From assembly GCA_947502975.1 (NCBI GenBank), contig CANNBV010000005.1:62001-126000 (forward strand): a DNA stretch of 64,000 bases, given 5' to 3'. A model generated the notes under the pieces. The model did not search any database. It had not been told where the DNA came from and saw nothing but the letters and a program-made list of their open reading frames with translations. How positions within the stretch are numbered: the first letter of the stretch is position 1; every line of letters begins with the position of its first letter. Source of the DNA: an uncultured Flavobacteriaceae bacterium (lineage in GTDB: Bacteria > Bacteroidota > Bacteroidia > Flavobacteriales > Flavobacteriaceae). The position numbers and the translations under genes were made by a program. Positions 43,622 through 53,690 of this stretch are shown piece by piece.

Positions 43622-43663
43622 AAAAAAAGCCTCAAAATAGTATACTATTTTGAGGCTTTTTTT
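43622..43663. terminator. Bidirectional terminator (perfect 42-bp palindrome)
   Basis: Left arm AAAAAAAGCCTCAAAATAG plus TA and its exact reverse complement form a 21-bp arm pair with no mismatch. It sits between convergent genes and has T-runs in both directions. Confidence 0.95.
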
Positions 43664-43688
43664 GTCTAAGAATTTTTAAACGCTGTTA

Positions 43689-46600
43689 TTATCGTTTTAA
43701 AGTAAAGTGTGCTTTAAATACCTTTCGTGTATTATCTTTATTAATATCGTTAAATTCAACTGTAAACCAATACCCATCACTAGGCATTGGTACGCCATTA
43801 AAAGTACCATCCCAACCTATTTCCGTAGGCACTAATTGCTTCAATAATTTACCGTAGCGATCATAAATTAATATTCTCGCATCTGCTTGATCTCGTATTC
43901 CTGAAATTTGCCATGTATCATGAATAGTATCGCCGTTAGGTGTAAAATACCTAGGATAATCAATAACAATTAAAGATTGAGAATTTAAAATATTACAATT
44001 ATAAATATCTCTCACACTAACTACATGCTCACCTCCTCGTACATCCTCAAAAACTGGGCTTGTTTGCCAAGCTCCTCCATCAAGACTAAATTCATACTCT
44101 CCATTACCAAGGACGGTGACTTCTATCATATCATTTTGAGAAAAAGCATCTGTTATGACTTCTGCAGTTATACTTTCAGGTGGATAAGACCCTATTACAG
44201 TAGTCGTTGCTGGAATTGTACATCCTGATGTTATGTTAGTCGCTATTACGGTATAATCTCCCGGAATATTGGGAGAAAACACAGCACCGTTTTCTCCTAA
44301 AATAAGATTTGAAGGATCAGCTCCAACACCTGTATACCATTCAAAACTATATTGTGAAACACTTAATTGTGTATCTATAGGTGGTGTTGCCAACAATTCA
44401 TTACCTGATGCGGCAATCATTGAATTATCAGGAGCTAAACAAATAACATACTCATCATCAATTTCAATTTCTGGAACAGGGTTTACTATTATCGGAAGTT
44501 CAGCAATTTGAAAACAATCATTAGTAATTGGTGTTACTCTCACATATAACGTTTGTTGGCGTGGTTGTGTATTTTCAAAAGCCGAAGGGTCAGCAATAGC
44601 ATTTGAGTTTCCTGCTTCTGCATCTGTTCTATTTTCATAATATGTAAATGTAAAATCAGTTGCATTTAATCCGTTTAAAATATCTACTTCTCGCCTTCTT
44701 AAATCAAAACTATCAAAACCATTGTTATCAATTTCACACTCTTCCAACGGTGCAAGCGATAAATTTAAAACTTCATATAAAATAGTATTCAATTGTAAAT
44801 CAATTACCGCTGTACACATATTTGAACCCGTAGCCAATACTAATATGGTTGAATTTAACTGCGAAGTATTATATGAAGATGGGTTAGTAATTGGGTTATT
44901 AGTATCTAAATCGAATTGCGTTTCAAAATAAGACAATGCAATACTGGTATCTCCATTTGTAATTTGACTCTCTCTAAGCGTTAAATCATAAACTGCTGCC
45001 AATTGATCACTACAAACAATAATTGGATCTGGATTTATAACAATTGGATTTGGAATAGTAGACAATGTAAAAAACATATCTGTATTCACGCATTCGTTAC
45101 CATCTAATGTAGTGTTGTTGTTATCATCAAAATAGGCTCTCACAAAAATGGTAGCGCCATCAGTACCCATATACATGTTCGGGTTTACTATTGGAATGTC
45201 GTTTATGGCATCTAACTGAGTTTCGTGATAGCTTACTACAATTGGTCTTGTTTGTGCGCCAATCACTTCAGGTACTTTTGTTGTTAAATCAAATTCAGCT
45301 ATATTATTATCACTACAAAGCACAAAATCTGAAATCGTATTATTATCTGGAAGGTTATTGACGTTAAGTGTCACATGATGTCCCAAACCTAAACAAGAAT
45401 TAACATCGTTACTATCAATTCTCACGTAAATGTTTTGTGTAAACGGTGAGGCTATATTTCTATGGTTACTAATATCTGAGATTGCATTTATTTCAGCTAA
45501 TGCATCTGCTTCGTTTTCATAGAAAGTAATGGTAAAGTTCTGAGGCGCTGGAAATAAATTTCTGATGGTTTGCGCTGCATCACTAAAATCAAAAGTGGCT
45601 ATACCATTGGTATCATCATTATCAATAGCTTTAGTATCACACTCAAAATATTCTAAGGTATTAAATGTTGATGGTATTTGAGATACACCAACAAGTAAAT
45701 CAATTTGGGATACTCTGTGACATCCGTCAGCAGTTTCAATTCTTGCAAAAATTGATGATCCTGTTACTAAGGGATTAGGAAAATCAAAAGAGGTTTCGTT
45801 AGTTATTCTATTAGCCAAAAGGCCATCTGCATCAGCTCTTGTAAGATAGTATGTAAAGTTTTCATTTAAATGATTTGTGGAAATCAATGCATTTGCTTCT
45901 GTTAAATTAAACGCTGTAATACCATCTGTATCGTCATCACATTGCTCTAAAAGGACTACTGAATTTGTTACAGGTAGTGGATTTACAATAATATTGAAAC
46001 TAGTGGTTGCAAAACAATCTACATTTAATCGATGTTCAATCCGTGCATATATGGTTTGGGAAATTGATGTATTTGTATAAGCGCCTATTATTTCAGTTCC
46101 AGGAATACCATTAGTAGCGTCTGTTGGTGAGGTATAAAATTTCACATCATAATCAGCTGGATTTTGAGTTCCTAAAATCTCATTAACTTTTGTGGATAAA
46201 TCAAAGGATGCTCTACCATTAGTATCATCGCCATCAGTATTATCATCGCACAATTCAAAATCCAATGCATTATTAGCAATAGGATTTGTTAATACCTCAA
46301 TATCAAATGAATCAATTTCATAACATTGCTGAGTTAGATCGGCTATTCTCACCCAAATTGTTTCACTAGCTATAGTATTAGTATATGGTAATGCTAAAAT
46401 ATTAGCATTATTCATAGCATCAGTTTCATTTGCATGAAAAGAAATTATAACTTCTGAAGCAGTTTGCGACCCTCGTACCAAACTTTCATTATTAGTAAAA
46501 TCAAAACTTTCAATACCATCTGCCCCAGTATCACAGAGATATATATCCTCTGGGGGTGTTTCTATTAATATTTCACGAATTACATCTACACAAACTTCAT

Positions 46601-47792
46601 GAGTATATTCACAGCCAAATTCATCAATAACGCGGTAGGTATAACAGTTGTTACCAGCAATTGTGGGCAAAACAGTTATTACATTACCAGCAGTGTTTGT
46701 AATGGAGGCATCTGTATCCCAAGATTCTGTAACAATTGCAGGAGTTACAGTAAAGTTAGCAGGTAAAATTGATGAATCAAATGTGATTTGCCACTCAAAA
46801 ATATTACCATTGTCATCTGCAAAGTTATCGGTTATACTAATTTTCCATTCACCATTTAATGGACTTCCTATCAAACCAGATAAAGGTAAAAAAGATCGAT
46901 AATTCCCTGCAGGTACAAAATTATCAATGTAAGTTAAAGGACCATTTCCACTAGTAAAAACACCTCCAAACCTAATACCCTCAGAGAGAGATGGCAAGGT
47001 TCTATCTGGGACAAAACAATATTCACTACCAACACCTGGCGTACTTACATTACTACTAGCATCAATTTCACCAACAGCCCAAGGTGTTCCTAAATTTGCT
47101 GACAACAATACATCATTTCTAAACAAAGTGACGCGTCTACCATCTGGTGATATAATTTCAATATCTAAATCACCTAAATAAGAGTGCTCTAAGTCAAGAC
47201 AAATACTTGTTATTTGGTTTACATCTGTTAATGTGGCAGAAGGTGCATAACAATCTACAAAAACAGATGTCTCGTAAGGTACACCTATTCCATCTGGTAA
47301 TGCAGTAGTTGTGCCAACTGGAGGTGTACAATTAAAAGAAACTTCAACTGGAGCTACTACTCCTGTTAGTGTTGTAGATTCACCAAAACACAGTGTAGAT
47401 TCTGAGGCTTCAGTTCCTCTAAAATTAGGTTCATCTGAAACCTGAATGACCTGATCTAAGCTTAGAGAAGTTGTACAACGCACAGGTGTTGTTCCAGAAA
47501 CTCTTAAATTAACTATATAAATTCCTGATCTAGCAAATGAAAACGTCACAGTACTTCCTGTTAATATATTTCCATTCCCTAAATCCCATTCATAAATAGC
47601 TCCAATATCATTATCAGAAAACACGGCACTACCTTCCAAAGTTATGTCTTGATTTGTACAAACTTGAATAACACCATCTGTATTCGGAACTGGGGATGCA
47701 CTATCCAATTGCGTGTTAATTGTTTGACATGCTTGGGAAAACACAAATCCTCCCATAAAAAGCAATAATAGGTTAAGAATTTTCTTCATCAA
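43689..47792 (-). CDS. Giant secreted protein with PKD and P/Homo-B-like domains and T9SS type B sorting domain
   Basis: 1367 aa. The signal peptide ends VFSQ. A PKD-like domain (about 45-125, IYEWDLGNGNILTGS) is followed by a proprotein-convertase P-like domain (about 165-340, CLDLEHSYLGDLDIEIISPDG...LNGEWKISITD), then eight or so ~95-residue units that repeat LCDxNxDGxxxFDLTT and FYExxxDAxxxxxxI, and finally the gliding-associated C-terminal domain IDYPRYFTPNGDTIHDTW...IYDRYGKLL...GWDGTFNG (about 1278-1367), which is a type B sorting signal. It should be secreted by T9SS and attached to the cell surface or to neighbours; adhesion or polymer binding is likely. Confidence 0.9.
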   Translation of the reverse strand: MMKKILNLLLLFMGGFVFSQACQTINTQLDSASPVPNTDGVIQVCTNQDITLEGSAVFSDNDIGAIYEWDLGNGNILTGSTVTFSFARSGIYIVNLRVSGTTPVRCTTSLSLDQVIQVSDEPNFRGTEASESTLCFGESTTLTGVVAPVEVSFNCTPPVGTTTALPDGIGVPYETSVFVDCYAPSATLTDVNQITSICLDLEHSYLGDLDIEIISPDGRRVTLFRNDVLLSANLGTPWAVGEIDASSNVSTPGVGSEYCFVPDRTLPSLSEGIRFGGVFTSGNGPLTYIDNFVPAGNYRSFLPLSGLIGSPLNGEWKISITDNFADDNGNIFEWQITFDSSILPANFTVTPAIVTESWDTDASITNTAGNVITVLPTIAGNNCYTYRVIDEFGCEYTHEVCVDVIREILIETPPEDIYLCDTGADGIESFDFTNNESLVRGSQTASEVIISFHANETDAMNNANILALPYTNTIASETIWVRIADLTQQCYEIDSFDIEVLTNPIANNALDFELCDDNTDGDDTNGRASFDLSTKVNEILGTQNPADYDVKFYTSPTDATNGIPGTEIIGAYTNTSISQTIYARIEHRLNVDCFATTSFNIIVNPLPVTNSVVLLEQCDDDTDGITAFNLTEANALISTNHLNENFTYYLTRADADGLLANRITNETSFDFPNPLVTGSSIFARIETADGCHRVSQIDLLVGVSQIPSTFNTLEYFECDTKAIDNDDTNGIATFDFSDAAQTIRNLFPAPQNFTITFYENEADALAEINAISDISNHRNIASPFTQNIYVRIDSNDVNSCLGLGHHVTLNVNNLPDNNTISDFVLCSDNNIAEFDLTTKVPEVIGAQTRPIVVSYHETQLDAINDIPIVNPNMYMGTDGATIFVRAYFDDNNNTTLDGNECVNTDMFFTLSTIPNPIVINPDPIIVCSDQLAAVYDLTLRESQITNGDTSIALSYFETQFDLDTNNPITNPSSYNTSQLNSTILVLATGSNMCTAVIDLQLNTILYEVLNLSLAPLEECEIDNNGFDSFDLRRREVDILNGLNATDFTFTYYENRTDAEAGNSNAIADPSAFENTQPRQQTLYVRVTPITNDCFQIAELPIIVNPVPEIEIDDEYVICLAPDNSMIAASGNELLATPPIDTQLSVSQYSFEWYTGVGADPSNLILGENGAVFSPNIPGDYTVIATNITSGCTIPATTTVIGSYPPESITAEVITDAFSQNDMIEVTVLGNGEYEFSLDGGAWQTSPVFEDVRGGEHVVSVRDIYNCNILNSQSLIVIDYPRYFTPNGDTIHDTWQISGIRDQADARILIYDRYGKLLKQLVPTEIGWDGTFNGVPMPSDGYWFTVEFNDINKDNTRKVFKAHFTLKR

Positions 47793-47974
47793 TCTTAAAA
47801 AAACGATAAGCGGCTATTTTTGATTTCAAATATAACAACATTATTAAAGTTATCAACCCAATTGTAAGTTAAAAACTCCACATTACTTAATTATTAAAAG
47901 TCTAAATCTGTTTTTACAAATATTTTCCTAAGTGAATACTTTGTTAATTAAAAACGTAAGAAATCAGAAATACT

Positions 47975-47982
47975 TATCTTTG
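47975..47982 (+). promoter_or_regulatory. TAnnTTTG promoter box of folE
   Basis: TATCTTTG, 25 bases upstream of the folE ATG. The -33 TTTG seen at 47940 is too far to be its partner by usual spacing. Confidence 0.5.
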
Positions 47983-48007
47983 CGAATTAAATTTTCAGTT
48001 AATAATC

Positions 48008-48682
48008 ATGAAGTTTGACAATTTAGAAGATTTTGATGCTTTAGGTGATGAACACATTGGTTCTTCAGAGAATACACCAATGCGTAGTGATGCATTTAAA
48101 CTTACGAATGAAGAAAAAATAGACATTATAAAAGATGATGTCCGACATATCATGGAAACCTTAGGACTAGATCTATCAGATGATAGTTTGAATGGTACCC
48201 CAAATCGCGTTGCAAAAATGTTTGTAAATGAGATTTTTGGTGGCTTAGATCCTAAGAAAAAACCTAGCGCATCTACTTTTGATAACAAGTATAAGTATGG
48301 AGAAATGTTGGTTGAAAAAAACATTACAGTATATTCAACTTGTGAACACCATTTATTACCTATTGTTGGTAGAGCTCACGTGGCATATATCTCCAACGGC
48401 ACTGTCGTTGGTCTATCGAAAATGAATCGTATTGTAGATTATTATGCAAAACGACCTCAAGTACAAGAACGCCTTACTATTCAAATTGTAAAAGAACTTC
48501 AAGAGGTTTTAAACACTAAAGATGTAGCTTGTATAATAGACGCTAAGCATTTATGCGTTAATTCCAGAGGAATTCGCGATATCGAAAGTAGCACAGTAAC
48601 TTCTGAGTTTGGAGGTAAATTTAAAGATATGGCTACCCGACGCGAATTTTTAGATTACATACAAATGGACACGCAATTTTAG
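48008..48682 (+). CDS. folE: GTP cyclohydrolase I
   Basis: 224 aa. It makes dihydroneopterin triphosphate from GTP, the first step to folate and related pterins. Zinc ligands are visible in YSTCEHHLLPIVGRAHVAYI (Cys, His, His) and DAKHLCVNSRGIRD (Cys). The N-terminal part before SDDSLNGTPNRVAKM is a flexible acidic arm. It is divergent from the giant surface protein and is followed after 60 bases by cysS. Confidence 0.96.
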   Translation: MKFDNLEDFDALGDEHIGSSENTPMRSDAFKLTNEEKIDIIKDDVRHIMETLGLDLSDDSLNGTPNRVAKMFVNEIFGGLDPKKKPSASTFDNKYKYGEMLVEKNITVYSTCEHHLLPIVGRAHVAYISNGTVVGLSKMNRIVDYYAKRPQVQERLTIQIVKELQEVLNTKDVACIIDAKHLCVNSRGIRDIESSTVTSEFGGKFKDMATRREFLDYIQMDTQF

Positions 48683-48742
48683 TATTAGTTGTTGAGTTAA
48701 TATACACTAACTTGACAGCAATCACCCAAACGTCAAACACCA

Positions 48743-50224
48743 ATGCAGTTATATCAATCAAACCAAATCAAAATATATAATTCCCTTACTGGAAAAAAGG
48801 AAGACTTTAAACCTATAAATGAAGGACATGTGGGCATGTATGTTTGTGGACCTACAGTCTACAGTAATGTACATTTAGGTAATGTAAGAACTTTTATGTC
48901 TTTTGATATGGTATTTCGCTACTTAAAACATTTGGGTTATAAAGTTCGATATGTTAGAAATATTACTGATGCTGGACATTTAGAAAATGATGCTGACGTT
49001 GGTGAAGATAAAATCACTAAAAAAGCGCGTTTAGAACAGATTGAACCCATGGAGGTTGTACAACGCTACACTGTTGATTTCCATAACATCTTAAACACAT
49101 TAAACTTCCTCCCACCAAGCATTGAGCCTACTGCTACTGGGCATATTATTGAACAGATTGAGTTGATTAGTAAAATTATCGACAATGGTTTTGGGTATGA
49201 AGTAAATGGCTCTGTGTATTTTGATGTTCATAAATTTAATGAAAGCAACGAATACGGAAAATTAAGTAAGCGTAAACTTGAAGATTTAATACACAATACT
49301 CGTACTTTAGATGGCCAAAGTGATAAAAGAAATCCTCAAGATTTTGCACTATGGAAAAAGGCTGAACCGCAACATATCATGCGTTGGCCTTCACCTTGGA
49401 GCGATGGTTTCCCTGGATGGCATTTAGAATGTACCGCTATGAGCACTAAATATTTAGGTGATCAGTTTGATATACATGGTGGTGGTATGGATTTAAAATT
49501 CCCACATCACGAATGTGAAATCGCACAAAACGAAGCGGCAAAGGGTATTTCTCCTGTAAATTATTGGATGCATGCTAATATGCTAGAACTTAACGGCTCT
49601 AGAATGTCTAAATCTACAGGAAACACGGTAAACCCAAATGAGTTATTATCAGGAGATAATACATTTTTTAGCAAAGCATTTGCTCCAGGAGTTATTCGTT
49701 TTTTCAACGCGCAATCATCTTACAGAAGTGTTCTAGATTTAACTGATGATGGATTGTTAGCAAGTGAAAAAGGATTTTATAGGTTAATGGATGGTATGAA
49801 CTTATTAAAAGGTATATCAGCATCAGGAACCTCAACTTTTGATGTATCTGCATGGAAGCAGAAATGTTATGATGCTATGAATGATGATTTTAATTCACCT
49901 ATTCTTATTGCTCATTTATTTGAAGCAGTGAAATACATCAACCAAATTAAAGAAGAAAAGGCAAGTATTTCGGTTGAAGATTTAGCCCTTTTAAAAACAA
50001 CAATGCATGCTTTTGTATTTGATGTATTAGGTTTAGAAAATGTTATTGAAGTAAATTCTGGAAGTGATAAATTAGCTGGTGCCGTAGATGTCTTAATTAA
50101 ATTGAGACAAGAAGCTAGAGCTAATAAAGACTTTGCTATGTCTGATAAAATTAGAGATGAATTAGCAAATTGCGGTATCCAATTGAAAGATGGAAAAGAT
50201 GGTACTACTTTTTCCGTGAATTAA
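48743..50224 (+). CDS. cysS: Cysteinyl-tRNA synthetase
   Basis: 493 aa class I synthetase. The HIGH-like motif is in [17 protein letters not shown], the KMSKS loop is SRMSKSTGN, and zinc is bound by the Cys at VCGPT, the WHLECTAMS Cys and the HHECEIAQ His/Cys. The C-terminal anticodon domain is in place ([21 protein letters not shown]). It charges tRNA-Cys. yidD follows with a family B repeat in between. Confidence 0.97.
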   Translation: MQLYQSNQIKIYNSLTGKKEDFKPINEGHVGMYVCGPTVYSNVHLGNVRTFMSFDMVFRYLKHLGYKVRYVRNITDAGHLENDADVGEDKITKKARLEQIEPMEVVQRYTVDFHNILNTLNFLPPSIEPTATGHIIEQIELISKIIDNGFGYEVNGSVYFDVHKFNESNEYGKLSKRKLEDLIHNTRTLDGQSDKRNPQDFALWKKAEPQHIMRWPSPWSDGFPGWHLECTAMSTKYLGDQFDIHGGGMDLKFPHHECEIAQNEAAKGISPVNYWMHANMLELNGSRMSKSTGNTVNPNELLSGDNTFFSKAFAPGVIRFFNAQSSYRSVLDLTDDGLLASEKGFYRLMDGMNLLKGISASGTSTFDVSAWKQKCYDAMNDDFNSPILIAHLFEAVKYINQIKEEKASISVEDLALLKTTMHAFVFDVLGLENVIEVNSGSDKLAGAVDVLIKLRQEARANKDFAMSDKIRDELANCGIQLKDGKDGTTFSVN

Positions 50225-50237
50225 GTTTTTTTATTAA

Positions 50238-50310
50238 CCTGAACTTGTTTCAGGTTCTCATAAAATTAATCCGAAATTTATATTAGATTCTGAAACAAGT
50301 TCAGAATGAC
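50238..50310 (+). repeat. Short hairpin repeat, family B (long form)
   Basis: CCTGAACTTGTTTCAGG is followed by TTCTCATAAAA; a second arm reads AGATTCTGAAACAAG and ends TTCAGAATGACA. It matches 31747-31799. The last ATG of the element (50306) is in frame with yidD, so the repeat touches its start region. Confidence 0.65.
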
Positions 50311-50317
50311 AATTCTA

Positions 50318-50542
50318 ATGCTAAAAAAAATTCTCATAGCGCCCTTTTTGTTTCTCATAAAGATATATCAAACACTAATATCTCCCTTTACGCCTGCAAC
50401 ATGCAGGTATCAACCTACCTGCTCTCATTATTCGAAAGAAGCATTAAAAAAACATGGTATTTTTAAAGGCGGATGGTTAGCTATTAAACGCATTTTTAGT
50501 TGTCATCCTTGGGGTGGTTCTGGTTTTGACCCAGTACCGTAA
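50318..50542 (+). CDS. yidD: Membrane protein insertion efficiency factor YidD
   Basis: 74 aa from the ATG at 50318 ([18 protein letters not shown]); four further codons from 50306 belong to the repeat. The conserved block is [26 protein letters not shown]...[23 protein letters not shown] with the three cysteines. YidD helps YidC insert membrane proteins. In many bacteria it sits with rnpA; here it lies after cysS. Confidence 0.93.
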   Translation: MLKKILIAPFLFLIKIYQTLISPFTPATCRYQPTCSHYSKEALKKHGIFKGGWLAIKRIFSCHPWGGSGFDPVP

Positions 50543-50594
50543 AAACTTTTCTGTATTTTAGAATTGTCGTAAATTGGGCGTAAACAGCCATACA

Positions 50595-52325
50595 ATGAAA
50601 ATAAAGTTTACGCATTCATTACTGCTTACCGTATTATCCATTTTTGTTTTTACATGCAGCAAAGACACTAAAAAAGAATTCGCCACATTATTAATTCATG
50701 GCGGTACTATTTATACCGTAGATTCTAAGCAAACCACTGCAGAAGCTGTAGCTGTAAAAAACGATAAAATTCTTTTCGTTGGCAATCTAGATGACGCTGA
50801 AGCTTTTAAAAATAATCAAACAAAGGTTATCGATTTAGAAGGTAAAACTATGACACCTGGCTTAATTGAAGGCCACGGACATTTTATGGGTTTAGGCTAT
50901 AATGAGTTGAATTTAGATTTACTAAATACTAAGAGTTACGAAGATATTATTGATGCTGTTGCTGAACGTGTTGCAACCCTCGAACCTGGTGAATGGGTTG
51001 TTGGTAGAGGTTGGCACCAAAGCAAATGGGATTCTTTACCACTACACATGGTAAATGGGTTTCAAACGCATGATAGACTTAGCGAGGTATCTCCAGATAA
51101 CCCTGTGTATTTATCACATGCAAGCGGACATGCGGGCTTTGCCAATGCCAAAGCTATGGAGGTTGCGGGGCTATATAAGTTATCAGCAGAAGGTATTAAA
51201 ACCTTTGATGTCGCGGGTGGTGAAGTTATAGTAGACAAATTTAACAAGCCTACTGGCGTTTTTAACGAACGCGCGCAAACATTAATTACAAAACATATTC
51301 CTGAAAAAAATATTCAAACCGATATTCAAGCGTTTAATTTGGCTGTGAAAGCATGTCATAAAAATGGCATTACAAGTTTTCATGATGCCGGTATTCCTAG
51401 AGAAACCATTGACCTTTATGAAAAAATGAAACAAGATGGTAAGCTAAATACTAGAATCTATGCCATGCTTACAGGTTGGGATAAAGAATTATTAAACGAA
51501 TGGTATGAAAAGGGCATTATGATTGACACCGCGAACCTTCTGACCATTCGGTCTGTAAAATTGAATTGTGACGGTGCACTTGGCTCACGTGGTGCTTGGT
51601 TATTAGAACCCTATAGTGACAGACCAGACCATTACGGTCACGAAACACTGCCTATGGAATTCGTAAAAGAAACAGCACTTAGCGGACTAAAACACGGTTT
51701 TCAGGTATGTGCCCATGCTATTGGAGATCGTGCAAATCGTGAAATTTTAGATAGATATGAATTAGCCATGAAAGCATTACCAGAATCTTCTGAAAACCAT
51801 AGATTTAGAATAGAGCATGCACAACATTTGCACCCTGATGATATTCCACGATTTGCAGAGTTACAAGTTATTCCTGCAATGCAAGCCGTACATATGTCTT
51901 CAGACAGACCTTGGGCCATCGACAGACTTGGCGAAAAACGCATTAAAGAAGGTGCCTATATGTGGCAAGATTTGCTAAAAAGTGGTGTTCCCATAGTAAA
52001 CGGTACAGATGTACCTGTAGAGCCCATAAATCCCATAGCAAGTTTTTATGCGAGTATAAGTCGCAAAACTTTAAAAGGAATGCCAGAAGGTGGTTACGAA
52101 CCTGAACAAAAAATGACACGAGAGCAAGCCCTAAAATCCTATACTTTGGATGCGGCCTATGGCGCATTTGAAGAAAACATTAAAGGTTCTATCTCCATTG
52201 GTAAATTGGCTGATTTCACCATATACAACCAAGATTTAATGACTGTTAATGAACCTGATATTTTAAATACTGAAGTAGTAATGACGATTTTTGGTGGTGA
52301 AGTTGTGTATTTGAAGAAGGATTAA
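50595..52325 (+). CDS. YtcJ-type amidohydrolase lipoprotein
   Basis: 576 aa from ATG 50595 (MKIKFTHSLLL); seven extra codons upstream are not needed. The lipobox is FVFTCSKD, so the enzyme is likely anchored in an envelope membrane. Metal-binding features of the amidohydrolase family are present: PGLIEGHGHF (His-x-His), the HDAGIP region, HAIGDRAN, IEHAQHLHP and NGTDVPVEP. YtcJ-like members hydrolyse amide or cyclic urea bonds, and their natural substrates are mostly unknown. The next gene, after 40 bases, is another envelope hydrolase. Confidence 0.9.
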   Translation: MKIKFTHSLLLTVLSIFVFTCSKDTKKEFATLLIHGGTIYTVDSKQTTAEAVAVKNDKILFVGNLDDAEAFKNNQTKVIDLEGKTMTPGLIEGHGHFMGLGYNELNLDLLNTKSYEDIIDAVAERVATLEPGEWVVGRGWHQSKWDSLPLHMVNGFQTHDRLSEVSPDNPVYLSHASGHAGFANAKAMEVAGLYKLSAEGIKTFDVAGGEVIVDKFNKPTGVFNERAQTLITKHIPEKNIQTDIQAFNLAVKACHKNGITSFHDAGIPRETIDLYEKMKQDGKLNTRIYAMLTGWDKELLNEWYEKGIMIDTANLLTIRSVKLNCDGALGSRGAWLLEPYSDRPDHYGHETLPMEFVKETALSGLKHGFQVCAHAIGDRANREILDRYELAMKALPESSENHRFRIEHAQHLHPDDIPRFAELQVIPAMQAVHMSSDRPWAIDRLGEKRIKEGAYMWQDLLKSGVPIVNGTDVPVEPINPIASFYASISRKTLKGMPEGGYEPEQKMTREQALKSYTLDAAYGAFEENIKGSISIGKLADFTIYNQDLMTVNEPDILNTEVVMTIFGGEVVYLKKD

Positions 52326-52365
52326 AGTAAGACTATTAAAATATTTTTTTCAATTATCAAGAAAT

Positions 52366-53673
52366 ATGAAGAATATACTTCCTGTGATATTATTTGTCTT
52401 TATTTTGAACGCATGTAAAGATGATAAACTAGTATATCAAAATTATGAATCAGATACATTAAAAATTAAACAGATTACTGAAAATGTATTTCAACATGTT
52501 TCATATTTAAACACTAAAAATCATGGCAAATATCCTTGCAATGGCATGATTTATATAAATAAAAATGAAGCCATAATTTTTGACACACCAACAAATAATA
52601 AAGCTGCAGCTGAGCTTTTAAATTGGATTGGAGAAAAAAATATTAAAGCAGTTGTTGTAACTCATTTTCATATTGATTGTTTGGGAGGTTTAAAAGAATT
52701 TCATTCCAAAAACATTAAATCCTATGCTACTAATAAAACTATTGAACTTGCTATAAATAACAACGAAAAAATACTACCACAGAATAGTTTTGATAAAAAA
52801 TTAAAATTTAATATTGGTGGTGAAATAGTTTATGCAAAATATTTTGGTGAAGGTCATACTAAGGATAATATTGTTGGTGTTGTTCCAAGTGAAAAAACAT
52901 TATTTGGTGGATGTTTGATAAAACATCTAAATGCTCATAAAGGAAATCTTGCTGATGCTAATACTGAAGATTGGTCTAGAACAGTCAAGAAAATAAAACG
53001 TGAAATTCCTGAGTTAGAAATTGTAATTCCTGGTCATGGAAAAAGTGGTGGGATGGAACTATTGGATTACACAATTAATTTGTTCAAAAAAGATAATAAT
53101 CAATATGTTTTTTTTCTACATAATCGATTTTTAGAAACCCATAAACTTGATGAAATACACCCTGAATATGGACGTGTGGAATACAAAGAAATTTTAGCTG
53201 AATTTGAAAAAAACGGATTAAATGTTATCAGCGAAAAGAGAAATAGCAATATAAATGCACGAGAATATGCTATAGAAGTCGTTAAGAAAATTGACAGCCT
53301 GACAAATCTAGGAATCTCCCCAAAAGACATTACTGTTGTTGGAACTTCAAAAGGTGGCTATATTGCTCAATATGTCTCAACAATAGCAAATAATCCAGAA
53401 TTAAATTTTGTCTTTATAGCTTGTTTTCAGAATAGTGATATCCAAAATATTCCTGAAATAAATTATTGTGGAAACATACTAACGATTTTTGAAAAATCTG
53501 ATCCCTTTGGTATTTCTGCGGCAGCGAGAGTTCACAACTCTACCTGTGAAATTAAAAACTTTAAAGAAATTGAATTAAATACAGGATTAAGGCATGGGTT
53601 CTTGTTTAAACCATTAAAAGAATGGATTGAACCTACAATACTATGGGCAAGTGGAAATTATGCTTTAGAATAA
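52366..53673 (+). CDS. Lipoprotein fusing a subclass B1-like metallo-beta-lactamase to an alpha/beta-hydrolase
   Basis: 435 aa. The signal MKNILPVILFVFILNACKDD has a lipobox with Cys17. Residues about 30-240 read as subclass B1 beta-lactamase: THFHIDCLGG (His100, His102, Asp104), GEGHTKDN (His164), LFGGCLIKH (Cys183) and IPGHGKSGG (His224), which is the complete two-zinc set including the B1-specific Cys. Residues about 245-435 are a separate alpha/beta-hydrolase: FFLHNRFLETH (oxyanion strand), nucleophile Ser328 in VGTSKGG, Asp379 in EKSDP and His410 in GLRHG. Both sites look intact. Beta-lactam hydrolysis is possible but untested; a joint role in removing an ester-and-lactam-bearing compound is speculation. 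Confidence 0.85.
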   Translation: MKNILPVILFVFILNACKDDKLVYQNYESDTLKIKQITENVFQHVSYLNTKNHGKYPCNGMIYINKNEAIIFDTPTNNKAAAELLNWIGEKNIKAVVVTHFHIDCLGGLKEFHSKNIKSYATNKTIELAINNNEKILPQNSFDKKLKFNIGGEIVYAKYFGEGHTKDNIVGVVPSEKTLFGGCLIKHLNAHKGNLADANTEDWSRTVKKIKREIPELEIVIPGHGKSGGMELLDYTINLFKKDNNQYVFFLHNRFLETHKLDEIHPEYGRVEYKEILAEFEKNGLNVISEKRNSNINAREYAIEVVKKIDSLTNLGISPKDITVVGTSKGGYIAQYVSTIANNPELNFVFIACFQNSDIQNIPEINYCGNILTIFEKSDPFGISAAARVHNSTCEIKNFKEIELNTGLRHGFLFKPLKEWIEPTILWASGNYALE

Positions 53674-53690
53674 TTCAATACCATACAAAA

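Noticed and set aside
43622-43663. 42-bp perfect palindrome as an operator
   Set aside because: It lies between convergent genes with T-runs on both sides and GC pairs in the stem, so it is a bidirectional terminator.
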